Assembly (NCBI GenBank): GCA_937975655.1
Contig: CALJTZ010000074.1
Location: forward strand, 1-12,230
Direction of reading: 5' to 3'
DNA: 12,230 nt
Source of the DNA: an uncultured Synechococcus sp.
GTDB taxonomy: Bacteria; Cyanobacteriota; Cyanobacteriia; PCC-6307; Cyanobiaceae
Shown: positions 6,331-12,230 of the stretch, piece after piece
Layout: every line of letters begins with the position of its first letter
Numbering within the stretch: position 1 is the stretch's first letter
Position numbers and translations under genes: made by a program
Notes under the pieces: generated by a model
Databases searched by the model: none
What the model was told of the DNA's origin: nothing
The model's input: the letters and a program-made list of their open reading frames with translations, nothing else

Positions 6331-6714
6331 GTGGATCAAAGAACCCGAATCGTTGCGGCGGTGCTCAAGGGCCTCAAGCTGCCCCCCCGTTTTCAGCTGA
6401 AGCTCGTGAAGGAAGATCCCATCCGCCTTGAGCTGGTGCTCACACCGGCTTACGGCAAGGATCCGATCCTGGTGGGCCTGGTGGAATCCCAAGATCTGGT
6501 GGCCCGCCGCGACCGGGAGGGGCGCATCCCCCGCGACCTCCAGGGCACCTGGGACTGGACCGTGCGCCACGGCAAGGTGAGCACCGGTGGCTGGAATCCC
6601 TATCTGAAGGAGGCCCTTCAGACGATGTTCGAAACGGGCCTGCCCGCCATCGTCTACGAAGAAACTACCGGTGAGGTGTACCACCCCGTCGATGGCGCCC
6701 GCCACGTCCGCTGA
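6331..6714 (+). CDS. Conserved-type hypothetical protein upstream of hrpB
   Basis: This 127-residue soluble protein is of no family I can name. It starts at GTG 6331, supported by a GGAG at 6320-6323 with 7-base spacing. The N-terminal half is basic with alternating beta-like strands (PPRFQLKLVKEDPIRLELVL), the middle has GLVESQDLVARRDREGRIPR, and the C-terminal half is aromatic-rich (TWDWTVRHGKVSTGGWNPYL, then LQTMFETGLPAIVYEE). It has no Cys, signal peptide or membrane segment. Its 3' end overlaps hrpB by 23 bases (from ATG 6692), so the two are very likely co-transcribed and perhaps translationally coupled. The open frame extends upstream to 6175, but that part overlaps the DUF2973 gene and lacks coding character. 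Confidence 0.82.
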   Translation: MDQRTRIVAAVLKGLKLPPRFQLKLVKEDPIRLELVLTPAYGKDPILVGLVESQDLVARRDREGRIPRDLQGTWDWTVRHGKVSTGGWNPYLKEALQTMFETGLPAIVYEETTGEVYHPVDGARHVR

Positions 6715-9235
6715 GCTGCCGATTGAACCGCTGCTGCCCGCCCTGGTGCAGCAGCTGCCGGCCGGTGCCACCCTGCTGCTGCAGGCCCCTCCTGGGGCGG
6801 GCAAAACCACCCGGGTGCCCCTTGCCCTGAGGGCAGCCCTGGAGGCCAGCCACGGCCCTGATCACGGCCGCATCCTGATGCTGGAGCCCCGGCGGCTTGC
6901 CGCCAAGGCCGCTGCGGAACGCCTGGCTGCAGGTCTTGGCGAGGCCGTGGGCGAGCGGGTTGGCTACCGGGTGCGACTGGAAACGCGGGTATCGGCAGCC
7001 ACCCGGATCGAGGTGCTCACCGACGGTCTGTTCCTGAGGCGGCTCCAGGCCGATCCCGCCCTCGAGGGCGTGGCCTGCGTGATCTTCGATGAGTTCCACG
7101 AGCGCCGCAGCGAGGCCGACCTGGCCCTGGCCCTGTTGCGGGAGGCCCGCACCCTGCTGGCACCGGAGCTGCGGCTGCTGGTGATGTCGGCCACCCTCAA
7201 CCTGCAGCCCCTGGCCGAACAGCTCCCGGAAGCCGGGCTGCTCACCAGCGAGGGCCGGGCCTATCCGGTAGCGGTGAGCCATCAGCCGCCCCGGGAGCGG
7301 GAATCCCTGGGCCATCAGCTGGTGCGGGCCCTCGAGAGTCACTGGCTCGACCAGCGCAACGCCGCCGAGACGGTGCTGGTGTTTCTGCCTGGGCAGCGGG
7401 AGATCCAGCAGTGCCTTCAGGCCATCAGCGCCACCGCCTGGGGCGGTGAGCTGGAGCTGTGCCCGCTCCATGGAAACCTGCCGCTGGCCGCCCAGAGCCG
7501 CGCCATCAGTCCCGCCCGCCATGGCGCCGGCAAGGTAGTGCTCGCCACCGCCATCGCCGAGAGCTCGCTCACGATCGAGGGTGTCACCCTGGTGATCGAC
7601 AGCGGCCTGAGCCGCCGCAGCCGCTTCGATCCCAGCAGTGGCATGGACAGCCTGGTGACGCAACCCGCCAGCCTGGTTAGCGCCGAGCAACGGGCCGGAC
7701 GCGCCGGACGCCTGGCTCCCGGCCGCTGCGTGCGGCTCTGGAGTCCGGCCGAACAGCAGCGCCGCCCCGCCTTTGACCCCCCGGAACTGCTGGAGGCCGA
7801 TCCCACCCCCCTGGTGCTGCAGCTGGCCCAGTGGGGTGCCGGCCTCGGGGAGCAGCTGCCCTGGCTGGAGCCACCGTCACGGGCCAGCCTGTTGGAGGGC
7901 CAGGAGCTGCTGCGCCAGCTGAGGGCGGTGGATGCCGCCGGCACCCTCACGGCCCATGGACGGGCCATGGCGGGCCTGGGGCTGCATCCACGCCTGGCCC
8001 ATCTGCTGCTGCGGGCACGGGCGCTGGGGGCGGAATCCCTCGGCTGTGCCCTGGCGGCCCTGCTAAGCGAACGGGACCCCCTCAATCCCCAGGACGCTGG
8101 CGCCGACCTGGGCCACCGCCTGGACTGGTTGCAGCAGCCGGGGCGGGATCCCCGCCGCCAGCAGCTGCGCCAACTGCAACAGCAGCTGCTGCGGCAGCTC
8201 CAGGCCGTGCCCCGACCCCAGCCAGCCGCTGGCTCCCAGCAGGATCCGATGTTGGCGGCCGAGCTCCTGGCCCATGCCTTTCCGGAGCGGGTAGCCCTGG
8301 CGCGCGAGGGCCATCCCGGCCGCTACCTCACCCGCGGCGGCCGTGGCGCCCACCTGCATGCGAGCGATCCCCTGCAGGCCTGCGGGGCCCTCGCCATCGC
8401 CACCGCAGATGGCGCCGGCAGTGATTGCCGGATCCAGCTGGCCTTGCCCCTGCATCGCAGCAGCCTGGAGGCCCTGGCGGCGGAATCGGGCCATCAACAG
8501 GCCCTGGTGAGCTGGGATGTGCAGCAGCAACGGGTCCGCAGTGAACAGGAGTGGCGCCTGGGCGCCCTGGTGCTGGAGCGGCGCCCCTGGCCCGAGGCGC
8601 CCGCTGCAGCGGTGCGCGCGGCCCTGCTGGAGGGGCTGGCACTGATGGGCCTGGAGGCCCTGCCCTGGAGCCCGTCCAGCCGGCAACTCCAGCGTCGCCT
8701 CTGCCTAGCCCAGGAGCACCTAGGCGATCCCTGGCCTGACCGCAGTGACCAGACCCTCATGGCCAATCCCGAGGGCTGGCTGGGGGATCAGCTCGACGGC
8801 CTGCGCAGCCGCGCAGACCTGCAGACCCTGGATCTGCAGGAAGCACTGTGGACCGGTCTGCCCTGGGACTCCCGGCCGCACTTGGAGCGGCTACTGCCAG
8901 GGACCCTGCTGATCCCGTCCGGCCGCCAGGCCCGGATTGACTACGACACAGGCCGCCCCGTGCTGGCCGTGAAGCTGCAGGAGATGTTCGGCGCCACCAC
9001 CACGCCCACCCTGCTGGAGGGCCGCCTTCCCATCACAGTGGAACTGCTTTCCCCGGCGGGGCGCCCGGCCGCCATCACCCAGGACCTCGCCGGGTTCTGG
9101 ACAGGCGGCTACCGCCAGGTGCGCAGCGAACTGCGGGGGCGCTACCCGCGCCATCCCTGGCCCGAGGATCCCAGCCAGGCGATCGCCACCGCCCTCACCA
9201 AGCGCCGGCTTCAGCAGGATCAATCCCAGAGGTGA
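6692..9235 (+). CDS. hrpB: ATP-dependent helicase HrpB
   Basis: This 847-residue DEAH-type superfamily 2 helicase is of the usual HrpB size. HrpB proteins are RNA-helicase-like; their cellular role in bacteria is poorly defined. Motifs: Walker A APPGAGKTTRVP with K38, Walker B/DEAH variant DEFHERR at 133-139 (Phe in place of Ala, as is normal for HrpB), motif III MSATLN from 165, VFLPGQREIQ, HGNLPLAAQ, the motif V region ATAIAESSLTIEGV with VIDSGLSRRSRFD, and motif VI QRAGRAGRLAPG from 333. The helicase-associated domain follows (LGLHPRLAHLLL), then the HrpB-specific C-terminal domain to the end. ATG 6692 is preferred; GTG 6671 would add seven residues. The C-terminus overlaps the convergent HAD gene by 16 bases. 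A full HIP1 decamer lies near the 3' end. Confidence 0.96.
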   Translation: MAPATSAELPIEPLLPALVQQLPAGATLLLQAPPGAGKTTRVPLALRAALEASHGPDHGRILMLEPRRLAAKAAAERLAAGLGEAVGERVGYRVRLETRVSAATRIEVLTDGLFLRRLQADPALEGVACVIFDEFHERRSEADLALALLREARTLLAPELRLLVMSATLNLQPLAEQLPEAGLLTSEGRAYPVAVSHQPPRERESLGHQLVRALESHWLDQRNAAETVLVFLPGQREIQQCLQAISATAWGGELELCPLHGNLPLAAQSRAISPARHGAGKVVLATAIAESSLTIEGVTLVIDSGLSRRSRFDPSSGMDSLVTQPASLVSAEQRAGRAGRLAPGRCVRLWSPAEQQRRPAFDPPELLEADPTPLVLQLAQWGAGLGEQLPWLEPPSRASLLEGQELLRQLRAVDAAGTLTAHGRAMAGLGLHPRLAHLLLRARALGAESLGCALAALLSERDPLNPQDAGADLGHRLDWLQQPGRDPRRQQLRQLQQQLLRQLQAVPRPQPAAGSQQDPMLAAELLAHAFPERVALAREGHPGRYLTRGGRGAHLHASDPLQACGALAIATADGAGSDCRIQLALPLHRSSLEALAAESGHQQALVSWDVQQQRVRSEQEWRLGALVLERRPWPEAPAAAVRAALLEGLALMGLEALPWSPSSRQLQRRLCLAQEHLGDPWPDRSDQTLMANPEGWLGDQLDGLRSRADLQTLDLQEALWTGLPWDSRPHLERLLPGTLLIPSGRQARIDYDTGRPVLAVKLQEMFGATTTPTLLEGRLPITVELLSPAGRPAAITQDLAGFWTGGYRQVRSELRGRYPRHPWPEDPSQAIATALTKRRLQQDQSQR
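9178..9187. repeat. HIP1 palindrome GGCGATCGCC
   Basis: This is a complete HIP1 decamer inside the 3' end of hrpB, and a sequence hallmark of cyanobacterial genomes. Confidence 0.75.
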
Positions 9236-10041
9236 TCAAAGCCGAAGTGGCGCAGCCCTTCGGCGATGCCCGCACAGCCCTCCGCCTCGGCGCGGTACAC
9301 CGATGGCAGTCGCGGCAGATGCTCCAGCAGCGCGGCCTCGGCATTGCCCACCATCACCCCCTGCAAACCGGTCTCGAACATGGCCAGGTCGTTGAGGGTG
9401 TCACCGGCGGTGACCACACAGCGGGACTCCACCTCGAGCCACTCCAGCAGGGCCAGCAGGGTGCTGCCCTTGTTCACTCCCGCCGGGAGCACATCGAAAT
9501 AACGGCTGTCGGAGAGCACGCAATCGGCTCCAGCGGCCTGGAGCTGGGGAATCACCCCGTGGTCAAACAGCTCCAGATCCACGTAGTACGCCAATCGGCG
9601 GTTGGAACTCACCGGCTGCAGCGACAATCCAGCCTGATGGGCCAGCAAGGGAGCCAAGCGCTCGGGCAATCCCTGCCAGCGCTGCTCGATCGGATCGACG
9701 GCCAGCGGCACCGGCGCGAGCGAGGCCCCACAGGCCACGGTGCATCCCACATCGCCGATCACCAGGTGAGGTGCCCGCAGGCCGATCGGTTCGTCCTGCT
9801 GCAGAACCCGGGCAATCGAGACGAGATCACGGCCCGTGCAAAACACATGCAGCACCCGCTCCCGCTGCTCCGCCAGCCAGCGGTAGAAACGGCGGCGCTC
9901 CGGGGTGGAGCCCCCCAGCAGGGTCCCATCCAGGTCGGTCACCAGCACCAGCTCAGGCGCCTCAGGCAGGGGGGCCGAGAGCTGACGCTGCAGCTGCTGG
10001 CGAGGACTGGCGATGGGAGCAACAGGCGCGGATGCAACCAC
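9220..10041 (-). CDS. HAD-IIB hydrolase, sucrose-phosphate-phosphatase-like
   Basis: This HAD-superfamily phosphatase of the Cof/SPP type probably removes phosphate from a sugar phosphate in the cytosol. With the GTG 10041 start the four HAD motifs are: I, VTDLDGTLL with nucleophile D36 and acid/base D38; II, FCTGR with T69; III, K191 in NKGSTLL; and IV, GDTLNDLAMF with D214/D218 for magnesium. The C-terminal cap and ending (GIAEGLRHFGFDHLW) resemble cyanobacterial sucrose-phosphate phosphatase, so that substrate is likely but not proven; other sugar phosphates are possible. The start is uncertain, because no in-frame ATG precedes motif I. GTG 10104 or TTG 10134 would add 21 or 31 residues, and a GTG just before motif I would shorten it. 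No sucrose-phosphate synthase gene is adjacent. Confidence 0.88.
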   Translation of the reverse strand: MVASAPVAPIASPRQQLQRQLSAPLPEAPELVLVTDLDGTLLGGSTPERRRFYRWLAEQRERVLHVFCTGRDLVSIARVLQQDEPIGLRAPHLVIGDVGCTVACGASLAPVPLAVDPIEQRWQGLPERLAPLLAHQAGLSLQPVSSNRRLAYYVDLELFDHGVIPQLQAAGADCVLSDSRYFDVLPAGVNKGSTLLALLEWLEVESRCVVTAGDTLNDLAMFETGLQGVMVGNAEAALLEHLPRLPSVYRAEAEGCAGIAEGLRHFGFDHLWD

Positions 10042-10127
10042 CTCATCAGGCTTCAGCAGACCTGTCAACGGCCGCAGCCCATCCCCGCCAAAGCCCAAAT
10101 GCACTACCAGGAGCAGATCTGCGGCAG

Positions 10128-10158
10128 TTGTCAAGACACCGCCAACGATCGTTACGGT
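10128..10158. promoter_or_regulatory. Divergent promoter region between HAD and hli genes
   Basis: TTGTCA (10128-10133) matches five of six -35 bases on the plus strand toward hli. The complementary strand reads a perfect TTGACA at 10129-10134 toward the HAD gene. The plus-strand -10 is weak (TACGGT at 10153-10158, 19-base spacing), and the minus-strand -10 near 10106-10111 is also weak. A shared, overlapping -35 would tie the two directions together. Confidence 0.35.
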
Positions 10159-10182
10159 TGTAGAGCCGTCGCCCTGGCTCCC

Positions 10183-10323
10183 ATGTCTGATTCCCCGCGC
10201 TTTGGCTTCGTGTCCTTTGCCGAAACCTGGAACGGCCGCCTGGCCATGCTGGGGTTTGTGATCGGCCTAGGCACCGAGCTGCTCACCGGCAAGAGCATCC
10301 TCGGGCAACTCGGCCTGGGCTGA
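10183..10323 (+). CDS. hli: High-light-inducible protein (Hli/SCP), one-helix
   Basis: This 46-residue one-helix relative of the plant LHC antenna proteins starts at ATG 10183. It carries the family signature FAETWNGRLAMLGFVIGLGTE (about 12-32), in which Glu14 and Asn17/Arg19 are the chlorophyll-binding residues of the ExxNGRxAMxGF motif. The single transmembrane helix spans about 19-35. Hli proteins sit in the thylakoid membrane, bind chlorophyll and carotenoid, and protect photosystem II and chlorophyll synthesis from excess light; many are induced by high light. Only 10 bases separate it from the next gene, so it may lead the transcript into the membrane protein and xseA. A candidate -35 lies about 50 bases upstream. 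Confidence 0.95.
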   Translation: MSDSPRFGFVSFAETWNGRLAMLGFVIGLGTELLTGKSILGQLGLG

Positions 10324-10333
10324 AGGTTCCATC

Positions 10334-10561
10334 GTGGCGTTTTTGCATGGTTCAGACTGGACAAACGTCTGGTCTGTCCCTGCTCTGGCACCGCTCTACG
10401 CCAAGAACCGCCGCGATGGCGCTCGTCTACTCAGCAGCGCTCTCGTGATCACGAGCATCGCCCTGATGAGGCTCGATCACACCATCGGCCTGGTGATCGC
10501 GATCCTCGGCACGGCGGTGTGCCTCTACTGGTGGCGCTGCTACCGAACCCTTGAACGCTGA
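10334..10561 (+). CDS. Two-helix small membrane protein, unknown function
   Basis: This 75-residue protein starts at GTG 10334. The N-terminal 28 residues are soluble (HGSDWTNVWSVPALAPLYAK), followed by two hydrophobic segments: about 32-45 (LLSSALVITSIALM) and 50-67 (TIGLVIAILGTAVCLYWW). It ends in a basic RCYRTLER tail. No family is recognised with confidence. It begins 10 bases after hli and its stop overlaps the xseA start by 11 bases, so all three are likely on one mRNA. The link to hli suggests a thylakoid or plasma-membrane role, but that is only context. No strong Shine-Dalgarno is seen; GAAGG lies at 10323-10327. Confidence 0.78.
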   Translation: MAFLHGSDWTNVWSVPALAPLYAKNRRDGARLLSSALVITSIALMRLDHTIGLVIAILGTAVCLYWWRCYRTLER

Positions 10562-11708
10562 ACCGGGCCTACCGCGCTACAGCGTTTCGGAGCTGAACCA
10601 GGCCATCGGCTCGCTACTCGAACGGGGGTTTGCCCCCCGTTTTCTGCTGGAGGCCACGGTCTCAAGGCCCCAGCTGAAGAAGGGGCACCTGTGGCTCACC
10701 CTGGTGGATGAACAGGCCTCTGTGTCTGCGGTGGTTTGGGCTTCGCAGCTGAGCAAGCTCTCGCACCAACCCAGCGAAGGTGATGGCGTCACCGTGGTGG
10801 GCAAGCTCAACTTCTGGGCCAGCCGGGCCAGCCTCTGCGTTCAGGTCCTCGACCTGCGCCCCAGCCTTAGTGCGGTGCTACGCCAATTCGAGCGGGTGCG
10901 CCAGCAGCTCGAGCCGGAAGGCCTGTTTGCCCCGGAACACAAGCGATCACTGCCGGCGATGCCGGCCGCCCTCGCCCTGCTCACCAGTGTCCCCAGCTCC
11001 GCCCTGGCGGACATGTTGCGCACCGCTGCCGAACGCTGGCCCGCCACCAGAATCCACGTGGTGCCCATCCCCGTCCAGGGACCTGTGGAGGTCGCCATTC
11101 AGGCGCGCCTGGCCCAGGTGATCGCTGCAGCACCGCGTCTCGGCATCGAGGCGATCGTGTTGGCCCGGGGCGGCGGCAGTCGGGAGGATCTGGCCGTGTT
11201 CGACGGCGAAGGCCTGGCCCGCGACCTGGCGGCCTGCCCTCTCCCCGTGGTGACTGGACTGGGCCATGAGGACGACACCACCATTGCCGATCTGGTGGCC
11301 GACTACCGAGCCGCCACCCCCACCGCGGCGATCGTGGCTCTGGTGCCGGACCGCCAGGCCATCCAGCAGCGGCTGGCGCAAGAACGCTCCCTGGTGAAGC
11401 AGGTGGTGATCCTGCGGCTGGAGCGCGAGCGCCAACGGTTGAGCAGCCTCCGCGAGCGGCTGGAGCTGCAGCATCCAACCCTGGTGCTGCAACGACTGCG
11501 GCGCGACCTACAGCATCGTCTGGCGCTGCTGCAGGCCTTGTCTCCTCAGCATCTGCTCGAGCGGGGGTTCGCTTTGGTACGCACCAGCACGGGGGAGCTG
11601 GTGCGTTCAGCGCAGCAGGTGACCCCCGGGGACGCGCTGAGCATCCAGCTGGCGGAAGGGCAGCTCGAGGTGGAGGTGAAGCAAAGTCACCCCCAACAGG
11701 CAGGCTGA
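10551..11708 (+). CDS. xseA: Exodeoxyribonuclease VII large subunit
   Basis: XseA is the catalytic subunit of exonuclease VII, which degrades single-stranded DNA from both ends in mismatch repair and recombination. The product is 385 residues, shorter than the roughly 450 of E. coli. An N-terminal OB-fold (about 8-100, including RYSVSELNQAIGSLLE and KGHLWLTLVD) precedes the catalytic domain with ARGGGSREDL (R206-D213) and GLGHEDDTTIADLVADYRAATP, where H239 and D242 are probable active-site residues. A Leu/Arg/Gln-rich coiled coil (about 265-325) follows, then the C-terminal LLERGFALVR segment. No ATG or GTG fits before the OB-fold; TTG 10551 places MNAEPGLPRYSV at the expected N-terminus and overlaps the preceding gene by 11 bases. 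xseB follows after 4 bases. Confidence 0.95.
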   Translation: MNAEPGLPRYSVSELNQAIGSLLERGFAPRFLLEATVSRPQLKKGHLWLTLVDEQASVSAVVWASQLSKLSHQPSEGDGVTVVGKLNFWASRASLCVQVLDLRPSLSAVLRQFERVRQQLEPEGLFAPEHKRSLPAMPAALALLTSVPSSALADMLRTAAERWPATRIHVVPIPVQGPVEVAIQARLAQVIAAAPRLGIEAIVLARGGGSREDLAVFDGEGLARDLAACPLPVVTGLGHEDDTTIADLVADYRAATPTAAIVALVPDRQAIQQRLAQERSLVKQVVILRLERERQRLSSLRERLELQHPTLVLQRLRRDLQHRLALLQALSPQHLLERGFALVRTSTGELVRSAQQVTPGDALSIQLAEGQLEVEVKQSHPQQAG

Positions 11709-11712
11709 GGCC

Positions 11713-12006
11713 ATGAGTGACCCAACCCCCAAAAGCACCAAAAGCCGCTCGCGCAAGGTCCAGCCGCCAGCCGCCAGCACCACCCCGGAGTGGCTGGCCG
11801 ATCTTCAGCAGCTGAGCTTTCAGGACGCCCACACGGCCCTGCAGCTGGCCATAGCCCAACTGCAGGCAAGCGACCTCGATGTGGAGCAGATGGCAGGCCT
11901 TTATCAACGGGCCCGCGCCTATGCAGACCACTGCGAAGCCGTGCTGGCACGGGTGGAGCAGGACGTGATCGAATGGGGCAGCGAACCACCAGCCGAGAGC
12001 GCCTGA
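11713..12006 (+). CDS. xseB: Exodeoxyribonuclease VII small subunit
   Basis: XseB binds XseA in multiple copies and forms the non-catalytic part of exonuclease VII. The protein is 97 residues: a basic, disordered N-terminal 25 (KSTKSRSRKVQPP), then the family's helical core. The core reads LSFQDAHTALQLAIAQLQAS (about 34-53), DLDVEQMAGLYQRARAYADH (54-73) and a third helix CEAVLARVEQDVIEW. The S/D-L-x-x-E-x-x-x-x-L-Y-x-x-A/G pattern is diagnostic for XseB. ATG 11713 follows the xseA stop by 4 bases, and GAGG at 11707-11710 overlaps that stop; the two are an operon with coupled translation. The N-terminal extension makes it somewhat longer than the usual 70-85 residues. Confidence 0.93.
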   Translation: MSDPTPKSTKSRSRKVQPPAASTTPEWLADLQQLSFQDAHTALQLAIAQLQASDLDVEQMAGLYQRARAYADHCEAVLARVEQDVIEWGSEPPAESA

Positions 12007-12008
12007 CC

Positions 12009-12230
12009 ATGCCCCGCCCCTGGCTTGCCTGGCTGTATCTCGCCCTCGCCGTGGCCGGGGGGGTGCTGCCCTGGATGGCGAATCTGGATTACATGAAGGC
12101 CTACGGATCGAGCTTCGATATCAGCCAATTCGTGCAGCTCGCCAACGCCAATCCAGCGGCCCAATCCCTCTCCCGCGACCTGCTGATCGGCGCCTCGGCC
12201 ATCACCATCTGGATGGTGGTGGAGAGCCGG
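12009..12230 (+). CDS. DUF2834 membrane protein, 5' part
   Basis: The frame from ATG 12009 is open to the right edge, so 74 residues are visible. It begins MPRPWLAWLYLALAVAGGVL (first membrane helix, about 5-23). A soluble loop follows (YMKAYGSSFDISQFVQLANA and a few more residues), then a second helix starting at DLLIGASAITIWMVVES. This order (helix, a loop with F-D-[IL]-x-x-F-x-x-L-x-x-N-P, then RDLLI) is what I recall for DUF2834, small three-helix proteins of unknown function found in cyanobacteria and other bacteria. It starts 2 bases after the xseB stop and so continues the xse operon. Confidence 0.8.
   Translation, partial: MPRPWLAWLYLALAVAGGVLPWMANLDYMKAYGSSFDISQFVQLANANPAAQSLSRDLLIGASAITIWMVVESR

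Noticed and set aside
6665..7690. 341-codon minus-strand frame opposite hrpB
   Set aside because: It is an antisense shadow. The plus strand carries all the helicase motifs.
9232..10182. Long plus-strand open frame running into the Hli gene
   Set aside because: It is antisense to the HAD phosphatase, which has clear catalytic motifs. Only the last 46 codons (from ATG 10183) encode the recognisable Hli protein; the rest is His/Gln-rich low-quality sequence.
10981..11931. 316-codon minus-strand frame across xseA/xseB
   Set aside because: It is Pro/Arg/Ala-rich, lies opposite two confidently identified genes, and has no family features.
1..12230. Mobile element, CRISPR array, tRNA/rRNA, or a defence/biosynthetic system
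   Set aside because: No direct repeats with regular spacing, transposase or integrase motifs, tRNA T-loop with acceptor stem, or modification-enzyme genes were seen. Base composition is even across the recognised genes.

Overview
This window looks like a core chromosomal segment of a high-GC unicellular picocyanobacterium of the Cyanobium/Synechococcus group. The evidence is uniformly GC-rich DNA; a high-light-inducible (Hli) chlorophyll-binding protein; a DUF2973 protein, a family I know only from cyanobacteria; two HIP1 palindromes (one the full GGCGATCGCC); and several very small proteins of a type common in picocyanobacteria. I see no transposase, integrase, phage gene, CRISPR array, tRNA or rRNA. 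This is mostly household chromosome, not an accessory island, and I found no convincing new multi-gene system.

Layout. Positions 1-446 are the 3' part of a 1-Cys (Prx6-type) peroxiredoxin, ended by a strong intrinsic terminator. Then come anmK (anhydro-muropeptide recycling) and a 77-residue protein that resembles a Nif11/double-glycine leader without a core peptide. A probable small membrane protein lies on the opposite strand. A complete ABC-F ATPase follows (2291-4015). Between 4016 and 4711 is a less GC-rich patch with two tiny genes: a 30-residue protein with paired CX3C motifs and a 75-residue helical protein resembling NblA. An HtrA/Deg-type periplasmic serine protease is encoded on the minus strand (4691-5833), with a 16-bp dyad just upstream of its start.

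From 5994 the plus strand carries a DUF2973 membrane protein, a 127-residue unknown and the helicase hrpB; the last two overlap. A HAD-IIB sugar-phosphatase-like gene converges on hrpB from the minus strand. Divergent from it begins a tight plus-strand run: hli, a two-helix membrane protein, xseA, xseB, and the 5' part of a DUF2834 membrane protein that leaves the window. xseA overlaps the membrane-protein gene and seems to start with TTG.

The known genes serve oxidative and light stress (peroxiredoxin, Hli, Deg protease), cell-wall recycling (AnmK), translation-factor-like ATPase function (ABC-F), RNA/DNA metabolism (HrpB, exonuclease VII) and sugar-phosphate metabolism (HAD). Apart from xseA/xseB, whose products form one enzyme, neighbours do not obviously act in one pathway. 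The points most worth a second look are the small unannotated proteins and the short dyads beside them.
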